A stretch of DNA of 64,000 nt, taken from the NCBI GenBank assembly GCA_019188255.1, contig JAETXT010000005.1, positions 2,852,001 through 2,916,000 of the forward strand, written 5' to 3'. The stretch is from Verticillium longisporum (taxonomy: Eukaryota; Ascomycota; Sordariomycetes; Glomerellales; Plectosphaerellaceae). This document shows, piece after piece, positions 1 to 11,943 of the stretch. Every line of letters starts with the position of its first letter. The first letter of the stretch is position 1. A program made the position numbers and the translations under genes. The notes beneath the pieces are model-generated. The model searched no databases, was not told the DNA's origin, and was given only the letters and a program-made list of their open reading frames with translations.

Positions 1-955
1 TTTATTGGGAGTAGTGGCGGCGAACGAAAGGCGACTGCAAGCTTTTGCACTCGCAGAAGCCAACAGCTTCGACAGGTGGAAGCCGATTAGGTGCTCCCTC
101 GGAGCACACGTGGATGAAACTTGTTCTTAGGGGGGAAAGAGCTTTGAAGTGAATAACAACTCTTCTTTGTTCACAAGCTCACCTCATACTTGAGGCCATC
201 AGCAAGCAACCCTACTGTCTTTGGTACAGGTAGGTAGTGTCGATAGCTACCAGAGCGGACAATAGAGGGGACACAGCATCCTTGGTAGTCGGATACACCA
301 GTATGGGCCTCGTTTGCGCTCGAGATCAAGCGCCCTACTGATGAGATGTCCTGATCACCGACGCTTCAGCATTGCTTGCGAAGTTGTCGTTCTTTTCCAG
401 CCAAAATAACTTCCATCACCCCAACAATTTTCATGGCTTGCCCGTAACGTCCCCCTTGCTCATGATCAGGTCAAGTTGATCCTAAAGCAGCGAGGCTCTG
501 GAAGTGATCTGGGGGCTTTGGCGGACGCCGACCCACTTTGTCTGCTCATCACATGCCCCTGGCTGTAGCGGTCAGTGCAGGTGGGGTACCGCTGCCATAC
601 AGATGCCTGCCAGGCTGCCAGACGTCGGCATTGATGTGGCGATTACAGGTGTGGCTAGTGGTGAGCTCCGCTATGAGTCCACAACCACAGGAGCGCCCTC
701 ACCGGTGACTCCAGCAGGCCTGCAGCCAGAAGAGTGATGAGTGATGACACACACAAGATACAACCCTTCAATTGTCCCTCACCGGCATACTTGAGTCGAC
801 GTCGCTTCTCACCAGATATTGAGAGCTTCAACACATTTTCTTCAGCAATCTCGCCGCCGCCACAGCACCGACGTGGCCTTTCCCAGCACCTGGCCATCAC
901 TTTTCATCGACAGACGGACGCTGCCTGACCTTTTCCGAACACCCCGCTAGACACC
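1..955. other. Intergenic, upstream of the helicase gene
   Basis: No reading frame here looks like a conserved protein, and no tRNA or repeat is evident. The last 200 bp or so, ending in CACC just before the ATG at 956, are pyrimidine-rich and probably contain the promoter and leader of the helicase gene. Confidence 0.6.
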
Positions 956-3900
956 ATGGCGTCGAACGGCATCGACGGCGCCGAAGCCCAATGGCGAGCT
1001 CAATTCGAGGCCATGAAGGCTGCTCTTTCTAGCCTTAACATCCCTGCCGACAGGAAGCCCACAGAGTTGGATTTTGACGACGACTACGAAGGCTATTCTT
1101 CCGGAAATGCCGCTCAGGATGTTTGGGACTTCATCTCTGACGACGATGACGACTACAGCAGCGATCAGCTGGACGGTCCCGACGGTTTCGCCCAGGCTGA
1201 GGAATTCGGCGCCGACTGGTTCGTCGGTAAATGCTCCGAGGTCGCGGCAAAGAATGGCCTTTCCAGTGACGCCTTCCAAAACCAGGTCCTCGGAGTATTG
1301 ACCCTCGACAGCGGTGAGGACGAGGTTCAGTCTCAGCTCACCGATCTCATCGGTTTCGACGATCTTGAATTCATCATCGAGCTCCTCGCTCACCGCAGCA
1401 GTATTGTCACTGCCGTTACGTCCCAGGGCACCCAAGAGGGCCCTGGCGGGCGGAGACTCCTGTCCAAGGCGGAGCGGGACGAAGCTCTTCGCAGGAAGGA
1501 CTACGAACACAAGACGGCTGTACTCGCACCTCATGTCAACCGAGAGAACGAGTACCCGCACGTGTACAAGGCACATTCCGCGAACAACAGCCTGAGCCAC
1601 TCGGGCCGCAAGTACGCGTTGCCTGAGGGTAGCAAGAGGGATATCTTCGAAAAGTACGAGGAGTACTCGATTCCTGCCGGAAAGAAGGGCACGCTGGGTC
1701 CTGGACGAAAACTCGTCAATATTGCCGACATGGACGGCCTTTGCCGGGCCACCTTCAAGGGCTACAAGTCCCTCAACCGCATGCAGAGTCTCGTGCACCC
1801 TGTGGCCTACAAGACGAACGAGAATATGCTCATTTGTGCACCTACTGGTGCTGTAAGTTCAGTTTCGAAATCTCTCCCAACACAGTTAGCTAATTTTTGC
1901 GTAGGGTAAAACGGATGCTGCTATGCTCACCATCCTGCAGACTATCGGCCATTATTGCACACCTAACCCTATCGAAGACCCGTCGGTCACTGACTTCGCC
2001 GTCAACTCGGCCGACTTCAAGATTGTCTACGTCGCGCCCATGAAAGCCCTGGCCGCCGAAATTACCGACAAGCTGGGCAAGCGCCTGGCTTGGCTTGGCA
2101 TCAAGTGCCGCGAATACACTGGTGACATGCACTTGACTAAATCCGAGATTGTACAGACCCAGATCATCGTGACGACCCCTGAAAAATGGGACGTTGTTAC
2201 GCGTAAAGCCACGGGCGATACTGAGCTGGTGCAGAAAGTGAGGCTTCTCATCATCGATGAGGTCCACATGTTGCACGATGAGCGTGGTGCCGTTCTCGAG
2301 TCCCTTGTCGCGCGAACAGAGCGTCAGGTCGAGAGCACCCAATCTCTCATCCGCATTGTTGGTCTCAGCGCTACGTTGCCCAATTATATCGATGTCGCCG
2401 ACTTCCTCAAGGTCAACCGCTACATGGGTTTGTTCTATTTCGACGCATCATTTCGCCCCGTTCCGCTTGAACAGCACTTCATCGGTGTTAAGGGCAAGGC
2501 TGGGTCGAAGCAATCGAAGGAGAACCTCGACAACGTAGCCTTCGACAAGGTCAAGGAGATGCTGGAGCAGGGACACCAGATCATGGTGTTCGTACATTCC
2601 CGCCGAGATACATACATGTCGGCCAAAATGCTGCACGAGAAGGCGGTTGACCACTTCTGCCTGGAGCTTTTCGTTCCTAGTGGCCATCCGATGTACCAAG
2701 AGCGCGCGTCCGCGATATGAAATCGTCCAAGGCAAAGGACCTTCGCGAACTCATCCCCAAAGGTCTGGGTATTCATCACGCCGGTATGGCCCCGATCCGA
2801 CAGGAACTTGATGGAGCGCCTCTTCGGAGAGGGTGTCATTAAGGTTCTTTGCTGCACGGCCACTTTGGCTTGGGGTGTCAACTTGCCAGCCGCAGCTGTC
2901 ATCATCAAGGGAACGCAGGTGTACAGCGCCCAGGACGGCAAGTTTGTCGACCTAGGAATACTCGATGTCCTGCAAATCTTTGGTCGTGCTGGTCGACCTC
3001 AGTTCGAGGACACTGGTATTGGCATGATCTGCACGACGCTCGACCGCCTCCCGCACTACCTTACAGCTGTCACGGAACAGCAACCCATCGAATCAAATTT
3101 TTCGTCGAAGCTTGTGGACAATTTGAACGCCGAAATTTCCCTGGGTACCGTCACGTCGATTCCCGAGGCTGTTCAGTGGATTGGCTATTCCTATCTGTTT
3201 GTCAGAATGCAGAGGAGCCCCATGACCTACGGTATCGAATGGGCGGAAATTAGGGACGACCCGACTCTCGTCCAGCGACGTCGAAAGTTGGCGATCCAGG
3301 CGGCGAAAACACTCCAACAGAGTCAGATGATCATATTCAACGAGGTGACGGAGGAGCTGCGCAGTAAGGACATTGGACGCATTGCCAGTCAGTTCTATAT
3401 CCTCCACACGAGCGTGCAAATCTTCAACACCATGATGCAGCCGCATGCGACGGAGGCGGATGTTTTGAAAATGATGAGCATGAGCGGCGAGTTCGATAAT
3501 ATTCAGTCCAGAGACAGCGAAGCGAAGGAGCTGTCATACCTCAAGGACAACGTAGTGCCCTGTGCGGTCGGTGAGGGCATCGACACGCCCCAGGCCAAGA
3601 CTAATATTCTTCTACAAGCGTATATTTCGCGGGCGCAGATGGAAGACTTTGCGCTTGGCAATGATCTCAACTACGTGGCGCAGCAGTCTGGACGTATCTG
3701 CAGGGCGCTGTTCATGATCGCGCTCAACAGGAGATGGGGACACCAGTGTCTGGTGCTTCTTACTCTAGCAAAGTCTATTGAGAGGCGTATCTGGCCATTC
3801 CAGCATCCCCTTCATCAGTTCGACTTGGCCAAGTCGGTTCTCAATCAGCTTGACGCTAAGCAGAATCTCACAATCGAGGCCATGCGAGACATGGAACCAG

Positions 3901-6900
3901 CGGAGATTGGTGGCCTTGTTCACAACCAGGCTGCTGGTAAAAACATCTCACGGATACTGAGCAACTTCCCTACGGTCAGCATTGAGGCAGAGATTGCTCC
4001 CCTGAACCGCGATGTGTTGCGGATCAGGCTTTTCATCACACCTGACTTCCGATGGAATGACTATGTCAATGGCACCTCCGAATCATACTACATCTGGGTC
4101 GAGAACTCGGAAACGTCTGAGATTTACCATCACGAATTCTTCATTCTGAGCCGCAGGAAACTCAACGACGACCACGAACTCAACTTTACCATTCCCCTTT
4201 CCGATCCTCTCCCCACGCAGATTTATGTGCGGGCCGTGTCCGATAGGTGGCTAGGTGCTGAGACGGTGACACCAGTCTCATTCCAACACCTGATCCGTCC
4301 TGACACCGAGAGCTTCTATACCGATCTGCTGAATCTACAGCCGCTCTCTATCTCGGCGCTGAAGAATCCTGCCCTGGAGGAGATTTATGCGCAACGATTC
4401 CAATACTTCAACCCCATGCAGACGCAAATCTTCCACACGCTTTACAACACCCCCGCCAACGTTCTTCTCGGGTCCCCAACAGGCAGTGGCAAAACAGTGG
4501 CAGCTGAGCTCGCAATGTGGTGGGCTTTCAAGGAGCGTCCTGGATCCAAGGTGGTTTATATCGCGCCGATGAAGGCACTTGTTCGTGAACGAGTCAAGGA
4601 TTGGGGCGCCCGGCTGGCGAAGCCTCTCGGGCTGAAGCTCGTCGAATTGACTGGTGAGTTCGTTGACTCTGTCGGTTGGAGCTCCTGCTGACGATAGATC
4701 TAGGTGACAACACTCCCGACACTCGCACCATCAAGGACGCCGATGTGATTATTACCACGCCCGAAAAGTGGGATGGTATCTCCCGTAGCTGGCAGACCCG
4801 TGGCTACGTCCGACAGGTCAGCTTGGTCATCATTGACGAGATTCACCTTCTCGCGGGTGATCGAGGTCCGATTCTGGAAATTATCGTTTCCCGTATGAAC
4901 TACATAGCAGCTTCTACCAAGAACTCTGTACGTCTACTGGGCATGTCTACAGCTTGCGCGAACGCTCCGGACCTGGGCAACTGGTTCGGTGTTAAGGAAG
5001 GCCTGTACAACTTCTCACACTCTGTGCGCCCTGTTCCCTTGGGGCTATACATTGACGGGTTCCCTGAGGTGCGGGGCTTCTGTCCGTTGATGCAGTCAAT
5101 GAATAGACCGACGTTTCTCGCTGTTAAGACTCACAGTCCTGACAAGCCTGTCATCGTCTTTGTGCCATCCCGAAGACAGACGCGCCTTACGGCCAAGGAC
5201 CTCATCAATCTGTGTGGTATGGAGGACAACCCTCGGCGGTTCCTCCATATGGACGAAGAAGACCTGCAGTTGAATCTTACAAGGGTCAAGGACGAGGCTC
5301 TCAAGGAGGCCATCAGCTTCGGCATTGGCCTCCATCATGCTGGTCTGGTCGAGTCAGACCGACAGCTTGCCGAAGAGTTGTTCCTCAACAATAAGATCCA
5401 GATTCTCGTGGCGACGAGCACCCTCGCTTGGGGTGTCAACTTGCCAGCGCACCTGGTTGTCGTCAAAGGCACGCAGTTCTATGACGCCAAGATCGAGGGA
5501 TACAAGGACATGGACCTTACGGATGTATTGCAGATGCTGGGACGCGCGGGACGTCCGCAGTTCGACAATTCGGGCGTAGCTCGCATCTTCACGCAAAACG
5601 CCAAGAAGGACTTTTACAAGCACTTCCTTCATACCGGCTTTCCTGTCGAGTCGTCACTTCACACGGTGTTGGACAACCATTTGGGTGCCGAAGTTTCGGC
5701 CGAAACCATTGTCACCAAGCAGGATGCTCTCGACTACCTCACATGGACCTTCTTCTTCCGTCGACTACACAAGAACCCATCATTCTACGGGCTGGAGATT
5801 TCAGCCGAAGATCACAATAGCACGGCGGCGCAACGTCTGGCCAACGACTTTATGATTGAGATGGTGGAGAAGTCGCTTGGCGAGCTCGCTAAGTCGAGCT
5901 GTGTCGAAGTGTACCCTAACGGCGACGTCGACTCGACACCACTTGGCAAGATTATGTCGTACTACTATCTCTCCCATCTGACGATAAGACTTCTCGCCAA
6001 GTACGCGTCGCCAAACGCATCGTTCCTCGACGTGCTCTCGTGGATGTCCCGCGCGACAGAGTACGACGAGCTTCCCGTGCGTCACAACGAGGACCTCATC
6101 AACTCAGAACTCTCCCGAAACCTGCCCCTCCCCGCGACGGCCTTCAACATGCCCATGTGGGACCCGCACGTCAAGTCCTTCTTGTTGCTTCAGGCGCACT
6201 TTTCCCGCGTCAACCTGCCCATCAGCGATTACGTCGGCGATCAAACATCCGTTCTCGACCAGGCCATCCGTATCATCCAGGCGTCGATCGACATGCTCGC
6301 CGAGCTGGGCTACCTGTCGAGCTGCCTGCAAATGATGGCTCTCCTCCAGTCCGTCAAGTCCGCTCGATGGCCCACCGACCCCGCCGCCTCCATCCTGCCC
6401 GGCGTCGACACCGAGTCGTCCGTCATCAAGGAGGCCGACCGCAAGCTGCCTCTCGCGGCCATCACGGCCCTTCCGCAGGCGAAGCTCTCGCAGCTCGCAT
6501 CGCGCCTCGGCGTCTCCAACTCGCAGCAGCCACGCTTCCTGAAAGCCGCCGCTGCCCTGCCAAACGTCAAGGTCTCCATCCCCAACATAACAGCACAGGG
6601 CGCCACCATCGAGCTGCGCCGGCTCAACGCCATCACCGAGCGCGAGGCGCGCATCTACGCGCCGCGCTTCCCCAAGCCGCAGACGGAAGGCTGGTTCGTC
6701 GTCGTCGGCGACGTGGCCAAGGACGAGGTGCTCGCCGTCAAGAGGGTCGGCTGGGCGCCGCCGCGAGGCAAGAACGCCAGGCCCGGGGCGGCGGGCGTCG
6801 AGATGGGCTCGAGGCCGACGGCCAAGTCGATCATCAAGCTGCCGGAGAGCGTGCAGGGGAGGAAGGTCGACGTGCTGGTCGTGAGCGACGCCTATATCGG

Positions 6901-7000
6901 GTTGGAGTATCGGGTTCTCGGCGTCGATGTGCCGGCGCCGCCGGTGGTGGATGATGATGTTGACAAGGGGAAGAAGGCGGCTGCTGCTGGGCCTGCTTAG
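956..7000 (+). CDS. SLH1: Slh1/ASCC3-type Ski2-like RNA helicase (RQT complex), with two compensating frameshifts
   Basis: Exons 956-1852, 1905-4653 and 4704-7000; introns of 52 and 50 bp. About 1,980 aa, the length of yeast Slh1. Two helicase cassettes, each followed by a Sec63-like domain: cassette 1 has PTGAGKT split across intron 1 and DEVH near residue 417; cassette 2 has PTGSGKT near 1159 and DEIH near 1260. An acidic N-terminus with an [10 protein letters not shown] stretch precedes them. Slh1/ASCC3 family helicases split stalled, collided ribosomes in the ribosome-quality-control trigger complex. The N-terminus and length favour Slh1 over the related splicing helicase Brr2. The frame is broken near 2703 (an extra GC in a GC run), giving an in-frame TGA at 2718-2720, and restored near 2789 by an extra C. 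The net change is 3 bp, so downstream exons stay in phase. A sequencing error or a recent lesion are both possible. Confidence 0.9.
2701..2795 (+). other. Short frameshifted segment inside the helicase gene
   Basis: Between the conserved PSGHP and ERLFGEG stretches the frame moves by +2 (GCGCGCG where GCGCG would keep frame) and then by +1 (CCCC where CCC would). Between these points the conserved [20 protein letters not shown] and HHAGM residues read in the shifted frame. No GT-AG intron explains the interval, because it encodes conserved helicase residues. Confidence 0.85.
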
Positions 7001-7580
7001 GCCGGCATGCGTTCCTGTGAGACAGGGGCGGCGGAGCAGAGCAGGATAACGTCGTAGTTCAAGCGCGACAATACATCAAGATGTTAGTACATGAGCTTTT
7101 AAAATTTGCGTGCCATATCAGATCACCTTGCACGTGAAGAGACAGAAATGAGTATGCAAAACGTGCCGCCCTTCGTGAGAAAGGTCGACAACGCATTAGC
7201 GACGGATTTCTTTGCGCCGTCACATTGTATGAACCTAATAATATCATGCCATGTCGCCCCATGACGATCCCTGAAGCAATCTCCCCTCCCAGCCGTCCGA
7301 AAACCGAACGCCTGCCAACGATGGACCAGGGCAAAGAAATGAGATGAATGCTGAGTGCGAGAACCAAACCCCCCTCCCGATGCCGAATAACGCAAAGCAG
7401 CAAATAAACAAGAACAAAATGAATACAGTCCATGGGGGTATCCACGCCGATGCCGCCACGCCATGCACCCGAGAGCCACGAGCCCGTAAACAAACAAGAT
7501 GGAAAAAAAAAGAGAGCAAAGAGAACACGCCGTTCGAGAACAAGTTCGAGAACAAGGTCGCGCGCGAAGCAGGCAGCCCT
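7001..7580. other. Convergent intergenic region
   Basis: Shared 3' flank of the helicase (+) and the Rab-like gene (-). I see only AT-richer stretches and short A runs (for example 7502-7510) suitable for 3' ends, and no gene. Confidence 0.5.
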
Positions 7581-8708
7581 CTAACAGCACCGCTTCCGCC
7601 TCCCCACCGTCCCATCCATCTCCTCCCTCTCCTCGGCAACCTCGACCGGCACGCCGGGTACCGTGAACCCCGGCGAGAACAGCCAGCTCCGCCTGTCCCT
7701 GCCGACCCGGAAACTGCCACCGGCGGACCCGGCACCACCGTAGACGGCACCGTCGAAGTAGCCCGCCTCGCCGGCACCGAAGCCCGGTGTGCCGGGCGTC
7801 GCCATGGCCTGCAGCAGGGCCTGCAGGATCTTGCGGTTCTGTTCGACGAGTTTGCGGGTCACAACGCGGAAGACCTCTTCGACACCCTCGCCTGATTCAG
7901 CAGAGATTTCGTGGCAGGCGTCCCAGCCAGCTTCCTGGCCCCAGAAGCCGGAGGAGCGCTTGGACGAGGGAGAGCGGGGGTGAGCGGCATCGGAAGGGGC
8001 GTTTTGGACGTGCTGCTGCTGCTGCGCGGCGTGGTGGACTGTCGACAGTGCGTGGTGCGCCGCGGGGTAGTCGGGAGACAAGGAGATGCCGCCCTGGAAG
8101 GTGGACGGTAGGGCGGGAGCGAAGCCTGTGGCGTTGGCTGTCGGGGGCGGGGTCGAGGCGAGGCCGGGGGCGAGGTTTTCGGCGACGTAGGCGATGCAGC
8201 GCTCGAAAGGGACCTCGCGCAAGGAGGGGTCGCGGGCGACCATGTCTGCCTTGGTGCCGACGACGTGGAGGACGACGTCGGCGGGAAGGTTGCGGCGTAG
8301 CTCGTTGAGCCAGAGGCCCATTTCGGCAAAGGACTGGGCGTCGGTGATGGAGTAGCAGAGGATGCAGGCGTTGGCGCCGCGGTAGTAGAGGCGGGATATG
8401 CTGCGGAAACGTTCCTGGCCGGCTTTTGAGCGTTAGCAGGAAAGGAAAAAGGTGCAGGCAGGAAGTCATGCAGGCAGCCAGCCGGCCAGCCACGCGGGGA
8501 GGAGGAGAGCCTTACCGGTGTCCCAGATCTGCAGGCGCACGGTAGTGTCGGAATCGCCGTCGATAACGCGCTTGGTCATGAAGGAGGCGCCGACGGTAGA
8601 TGTGATCTGGGACGGGTTGAAGCTGCCCTTGCAAAAGCGCTCGACGAGGCTCGTCTTGCCGACGCCCTGGGAGCCGAGGACGACGATCTTGGCCTCAAGG
8701 GAGGCCAT
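7581..8708 (-). CDS. Rab-family small GTPase with long insert and hypervariable tail
   Basis: Exons 8708-8516 and 8422-7581, intron 8423-8515 (93 bp); 344 aa. GTP-binding motifs in order: GSQGVGKT (residues 12-19), the switch I Thr in STVG, WDTAGQERF (split by the intron), GTKADM in place of NKxD, and SAESGEG near the C-terminus. It ends in a CC prenylation motif after a basic RRKR, as in membrane-anchored Rabs. Typical Rabs are about 200-220 aa. The extra length is a low-complexity Pro/Ala/His/Gln insert of about 90 residues between the G4 and G5 motifs and a Gly/Ala-rich tail of about 100 residues. It is probably a vesicle-traffic switch. The sequence suggests a Rab5/21/22-like relative, but I cannot fix the subfamily. 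Confidence 0.88.
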
Positions 8709-9746
8709 GGTAGGTGGTGCGACGTCGACTCGCGAGCGACCGAATCGATGGGGAAGGTGTCGGCTTGATTGTTCGAGAGGTCGCGGATACTCCGGTCGGT
8801 GTTTCTTGCTGAGCCACACGAATGTTGCGATGGGTGGATTCTATGGAGACGAAATCAATCTTCAGTGTTTTTGCTGCCACGGCAAGGGATTTGCTGGGCG
8901 TGGAAAGCGGGCGTCTTTTGGCGTCGACAACAAAGAACACAACAGAGAGAGAGGGTCAAGCCGGCAGAGAATGGGAAGGAGAAGGAGAACCAAAACAAAA
9001 AGGGCATGCGCTGCAGATGCGATTTTGACTGCCGACACAGGAAAGACCCTATGCTTCGAGAATCGGCTTGATCGCCGTCTCGGTTGGCGCGTGCAAGTCA
9101 CCAGGCGGTCAGTCTCGGGGTGAGGAGAGCGAAGGAGGAAAACAAGATGGACAAAAAAGAGTCGCCAGCTGAGCCTGGGAGGATTGGCAGGAGGTGGCCA
9201 AGAGGCTTAAGCGAGGGTCAGGCAAGGCGCCGAATGCTGGCGCGTGGGCTGAGAATGTCTGACCAGGGGATCGCTGAGGCCCTGGCAGATCGTTTATTCC
9301 GTCTGTTCGGCTCGTCAGGCCCACGGCGCAGTGGTTGGTCGGCTGTCGGGGGACACGAAGCAGGTGATTTGGAGATTGTTGATGGATCTTCCCATGGCCT
9401 GTTGTTGGTGTCAGGCTGGACGACGACGACGACGACGACGACGGGTGGAAAACACAGAAAACGCGGGGTTGTGCTGAGTGGCTCAATGGCTGGCGAGCTT
9501 GATGATGCTGTGTGCATTTATTTTGAAATGAGACCATGCGTCTTGGGATCGAGAACGGGACGCATGCCAGTCCGTGTTGAGATCACGAACACGAACAGGG
9601 AAGGCCTCGCAAGGCCTCGTCGACAGGGAGGGTCAGAGTAGAGGCAAGGCCGAGGCCATGAGCTACGGCGTGTGCGTGTGCTAAGGTACCTACCTACCTA
9701 CCTACCTAGGTAGGTACCTAGGCTGCTAGGCAAGCTACTTAGGAGG

Positions 9747-9812
9747 TAGGTAAGCTTACAGCGGAGGCAGGTGAGCTTACAGCAAGGCACAGGTGAGCTT
9801 ACAGCGGACAGG
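9747..9812 (+). repeat. 22-bp tandem repeat, three copies
   Basis: AGGTRAGCTTACAGC recurs at 9747, 9769 and 9791 with a constant 22-bp spacing and slightly variable last bases. It lies next to a CCTACCTACC/GGTAGGTACC palindromic run. Confidence 0.8.
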
Positions 9813-9990
9813 CATCTACATTCTGGACGAGACGCTCCGGATGAGTCAGCTGAGGAGGCCCGTTGTGTTGCGCACGTGAGGTGGGGCAGGAATGTGCGTC
9901 ATTGTCTGCAGCTGCACGAACAACCCCAGCACCAGCACCTGCCCGCACCTTGGCCTGCTGCACCTGCTCCCTGGCTGCATTCCTCTGGAT

Positions 9991-10071
9991 CCACTGAATC
10001 CACTGAATCCACTGAATCCACTGAATCCACTGAATCCACTGAATCCACTGAATCCACTGAATCCACTGAAG
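9991..10071 (+). repeat. 9-bp minisatellite (CCACTGAAT), eight perfect copies and one variant
   Basis: CCACTGAAT repeats at 9-bp spacing from 9991, ending in CCACTGAAG at 10063. Because the unit is divisible by three it leaves long spurious open frames on both strands. Confidence 0.95.
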
Positions 10072-10275
10072 TCACGCACCCGGGCAGTCGGCCCCACCCG
10101 GGCCCGGGGCTTCCTGCCTTTCTCGCCGTGGACCCCTCTTTATCTGTTCGTCTTTATCCTTCATCGCCTCGATGACCTGGTTCCTCCATGTCCCTCTGCC
10201 TTCCCCCAGCATCACGACCACGAGCATCATCATCAGCAACCCAACCCGCCCTCACCATCGTGCCCAATGGCTGAT

Positions 10276-11037
10276 CTACCACGGCACCTCCCCTCCGTCA
10301 TACTTCAAAAACCCTGGCCCGTCCCTCGACGCCCGGTCTACCGCCTTCAACACGCCCTCGGCACTCTCTTCCGTCGTGATAGCGCCCAGCGCATCGAGCC
10401 CTATGCCGCTGTCCTTGACTGCAAACGCCGCCATGTCCGTCTTGACCAGGCCCGGTGTCACCACGACCGCTGTGAGCCACGGCTCTTCAAAGTGCGCCGT
10501 TCGCACGACCCAGTTGAGCGCTGCCTTGGTGAGGCCGTAGGGGCTCGTCGTGCGAGGCCACGGCGACGCCGCCATGCCCTCAATTTTGGCGACCGAGCCC
10601 AGCTCTGAGCCGATGCCGATGAACTTGGGGTTCGCCGACTTTCGGAGGAGCGGCGCCGTTGCCTGCAAAAGAGCCAGCGGTGCCGTCGTGTTGATCGCGA
10701 CGTGGTGGCCCACAGACTCGAGGTCCGTCTGCAGGATGGTGTTACCTGATTCACCGGCGGCAGCATTGGCAATGACCACGTCAACGACATCGATGCCGTG
10801 CTCGGACTGCAGCTTTGCTACGGCTTGGAAGGGCGCCGCGAGGTCGGCAGCGTCGAGGGCCAGGACAATCAGTCTTGACGAGTCGTCTCTCGGGAGCGAC
10901 GTGAGGGCCTGCGCCGCCGCGTGGGCCGAATCGCGGACGCCGGCGATGACGGTCGTCGAGGGGCGCACAAGGAGGGCGCGGACGATGGCATGGCCAATAC
11001 CGCGGGTTGTGCCTGTGACGAGGTACGTTGTTGACAT
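10276..11037 (-). CDS. Short-chain dehydrogenase/reductase, ketoreductase-like
   Basis: Single exon, 253 aa, starting MSTTYLVTG; ATG 11037 was chosen because the nucleotide-binding strand begins at once, whereas upstream codons add unrelated residues. Classical SDR signature: TGTTRGIG (8-15) for NAD(P), NAAAG (91-95) in place of NNAG, catalytic Ser144, and Y167-x3-K171. The sequence resembles fungal norsolorinic-acid ketoreductase (Nor-1)-like SDRs, which reduce keto groups with NADPH. That is a family resemblance only, since no polyketide synthase is in the window. It is transcribed divergently from the MFS gene at 12037, sharing a 1-kb promoter region. Confidence 0.9.
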   Translation of the reverse strand: MSTTYLVTGTTRGIGHAIVRALLVRPSTTVIAGVRDSAHAAAQALTSLPRDDSSRLIVLALDAADLAAPFQAVAKLQSEHGIDVVDVVIANAAAGESGNTILQTDLESVGHHVAINTTAPLALLQATAPLLRKSANPKFIGIGSELGSVAKIEGMAASPWPRTTSPYGLTKAALNWVVRTAHFEEPWLTAVVVTPGLVKTDMAAFAVKDSGIGLDALGAITTEESAEGVLKAVDRASRDGPGFLKYDGGEVPW

Positions 11038-11901
11038 GGTACTGATGAGAGGATGGCCTGTGATAGAAGTTCTTGATGACTTTCTCCAGTCAATGCATCT
11101 TCGGGAACGGCCGATGGTCTCCATTTGTAGTCCTGGCTGTTGTCCAGACAGCCAGGGTTACCTCGTCGTCCATGTTGGTTGGTAAGCACCACTGCACACG
11201 ATGTGGTGGTGCAGCAGCTCCTGAATCCTCCGCAGATGATCCCTGCTCCAGCAATCATCGCCGACAAGTCAACGGAACGGCGATGATTTGTCGAACAAAG
11301 TTCTGGGCGATCGGAGTCTATGCACAGGGCTGCCGCCAAGCCTGATGCGATGATGCAGAGGATAGATCTGTTCAAATTGGAGCACGTTCTGCTAGTGCTG
11401 ATCATCTACTCACGATCGTAGGTCGAATCAAATCACCTCTCGCGACTGCACGCCCGTTCAGCCTGGGATAAAAGAGATGTCAGCGTAGCATTGATTCCTT
11501 CAAAAAAGGATCCAGGGTAGCACAACTCATGTTTGTCAGCATGCCCGTCTGGGGGGACCAGCCTTTGTTCACCCAACGCAGCAAATGAGCATTTCTGGGC
11601 CCATCGTGTCCAATGGTGGTCCCTTGGCAAATTGCCAGGCATACAGGTAGTACAACGTTCGAACGATGCATCACTGGAAGAATTTCTAACAAGCCTCCGA
11701 GGAACCGGCGCCTTAGAAGCACAGCGACTTACCCGGCAAACTGGGAACTCAAACTTTATTTCACCACTCGGCCAATGTTGCGATCGACCAGCCGGTTCTT
11801 CTCGCAACTCTGCAGCCGAGTCGTAGCTTAGGCTATGATTGCCGGAACAGGAACCAAACCCCGCGAGAATGAACTAGCTCACCCCCAACGTGGGTCTGCG
11901 T

Positions 11902-11922
11902 CGGCGAAAGCGGCTTTCGCCG
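11902..11922. promoter_or_regulatory. Perfect inverted repeat with CGG-N15-CCG ends
   Basis: Ten-base arms CGGCGAAAGC and GCTTTCGCCG flank a central G, with no mismatch. Zn2Cys6 proteins bind paired CGG half-sites as dimers, so this is a plausible operator about 115 bp before the MFS start codon. Function is inferred. Confidence 0.55.
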
Positions 11923-11932
11923 TATCATCGTG

Positions 11933-11943
11933 TCCGAATCGGA
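11933..11943. promoter_or_regulatory. TCCGA-A-TCGGA inverted repeat
   Basis: Perfect 11-bp palindrome ten bases after the larger one. It gives an everted CCG/CGG pair of a type also bound by fungal zinc-cluster factors. Function is inferred. Confidence 0.4.

Larger units (their letters stand above)
8709..10275. other. Intergenic, rich in simple repeats
   Basis: Upstream of the Rab-like gene and downstream of the SDR gene. It holds a GAC microsatellite (about 9421-9442), a TACC/TAGG palindromic run (about 9686-9722), three 22-bp repeats and a 9-bp minisatellite (both listed separately). No convincing gene. Confidence 0.6.

Noticed and set aside
1..60. AGTAGTGGCGGCGAACGAAAG, similar to a conserved stretch of large-subunit rRNA
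   Set aside because: The match is under 25 bases and the following sequence shows no rRNA helices; too short to call an organelle insertion.
9846..10097. Open frames over the 9-bp minisatellite (FSG repeats on one strand, PLN on the other)
   Set aside because: The repeat unit is a multiple of three, so several frames stay open by construction; no start context or conserved sequence.
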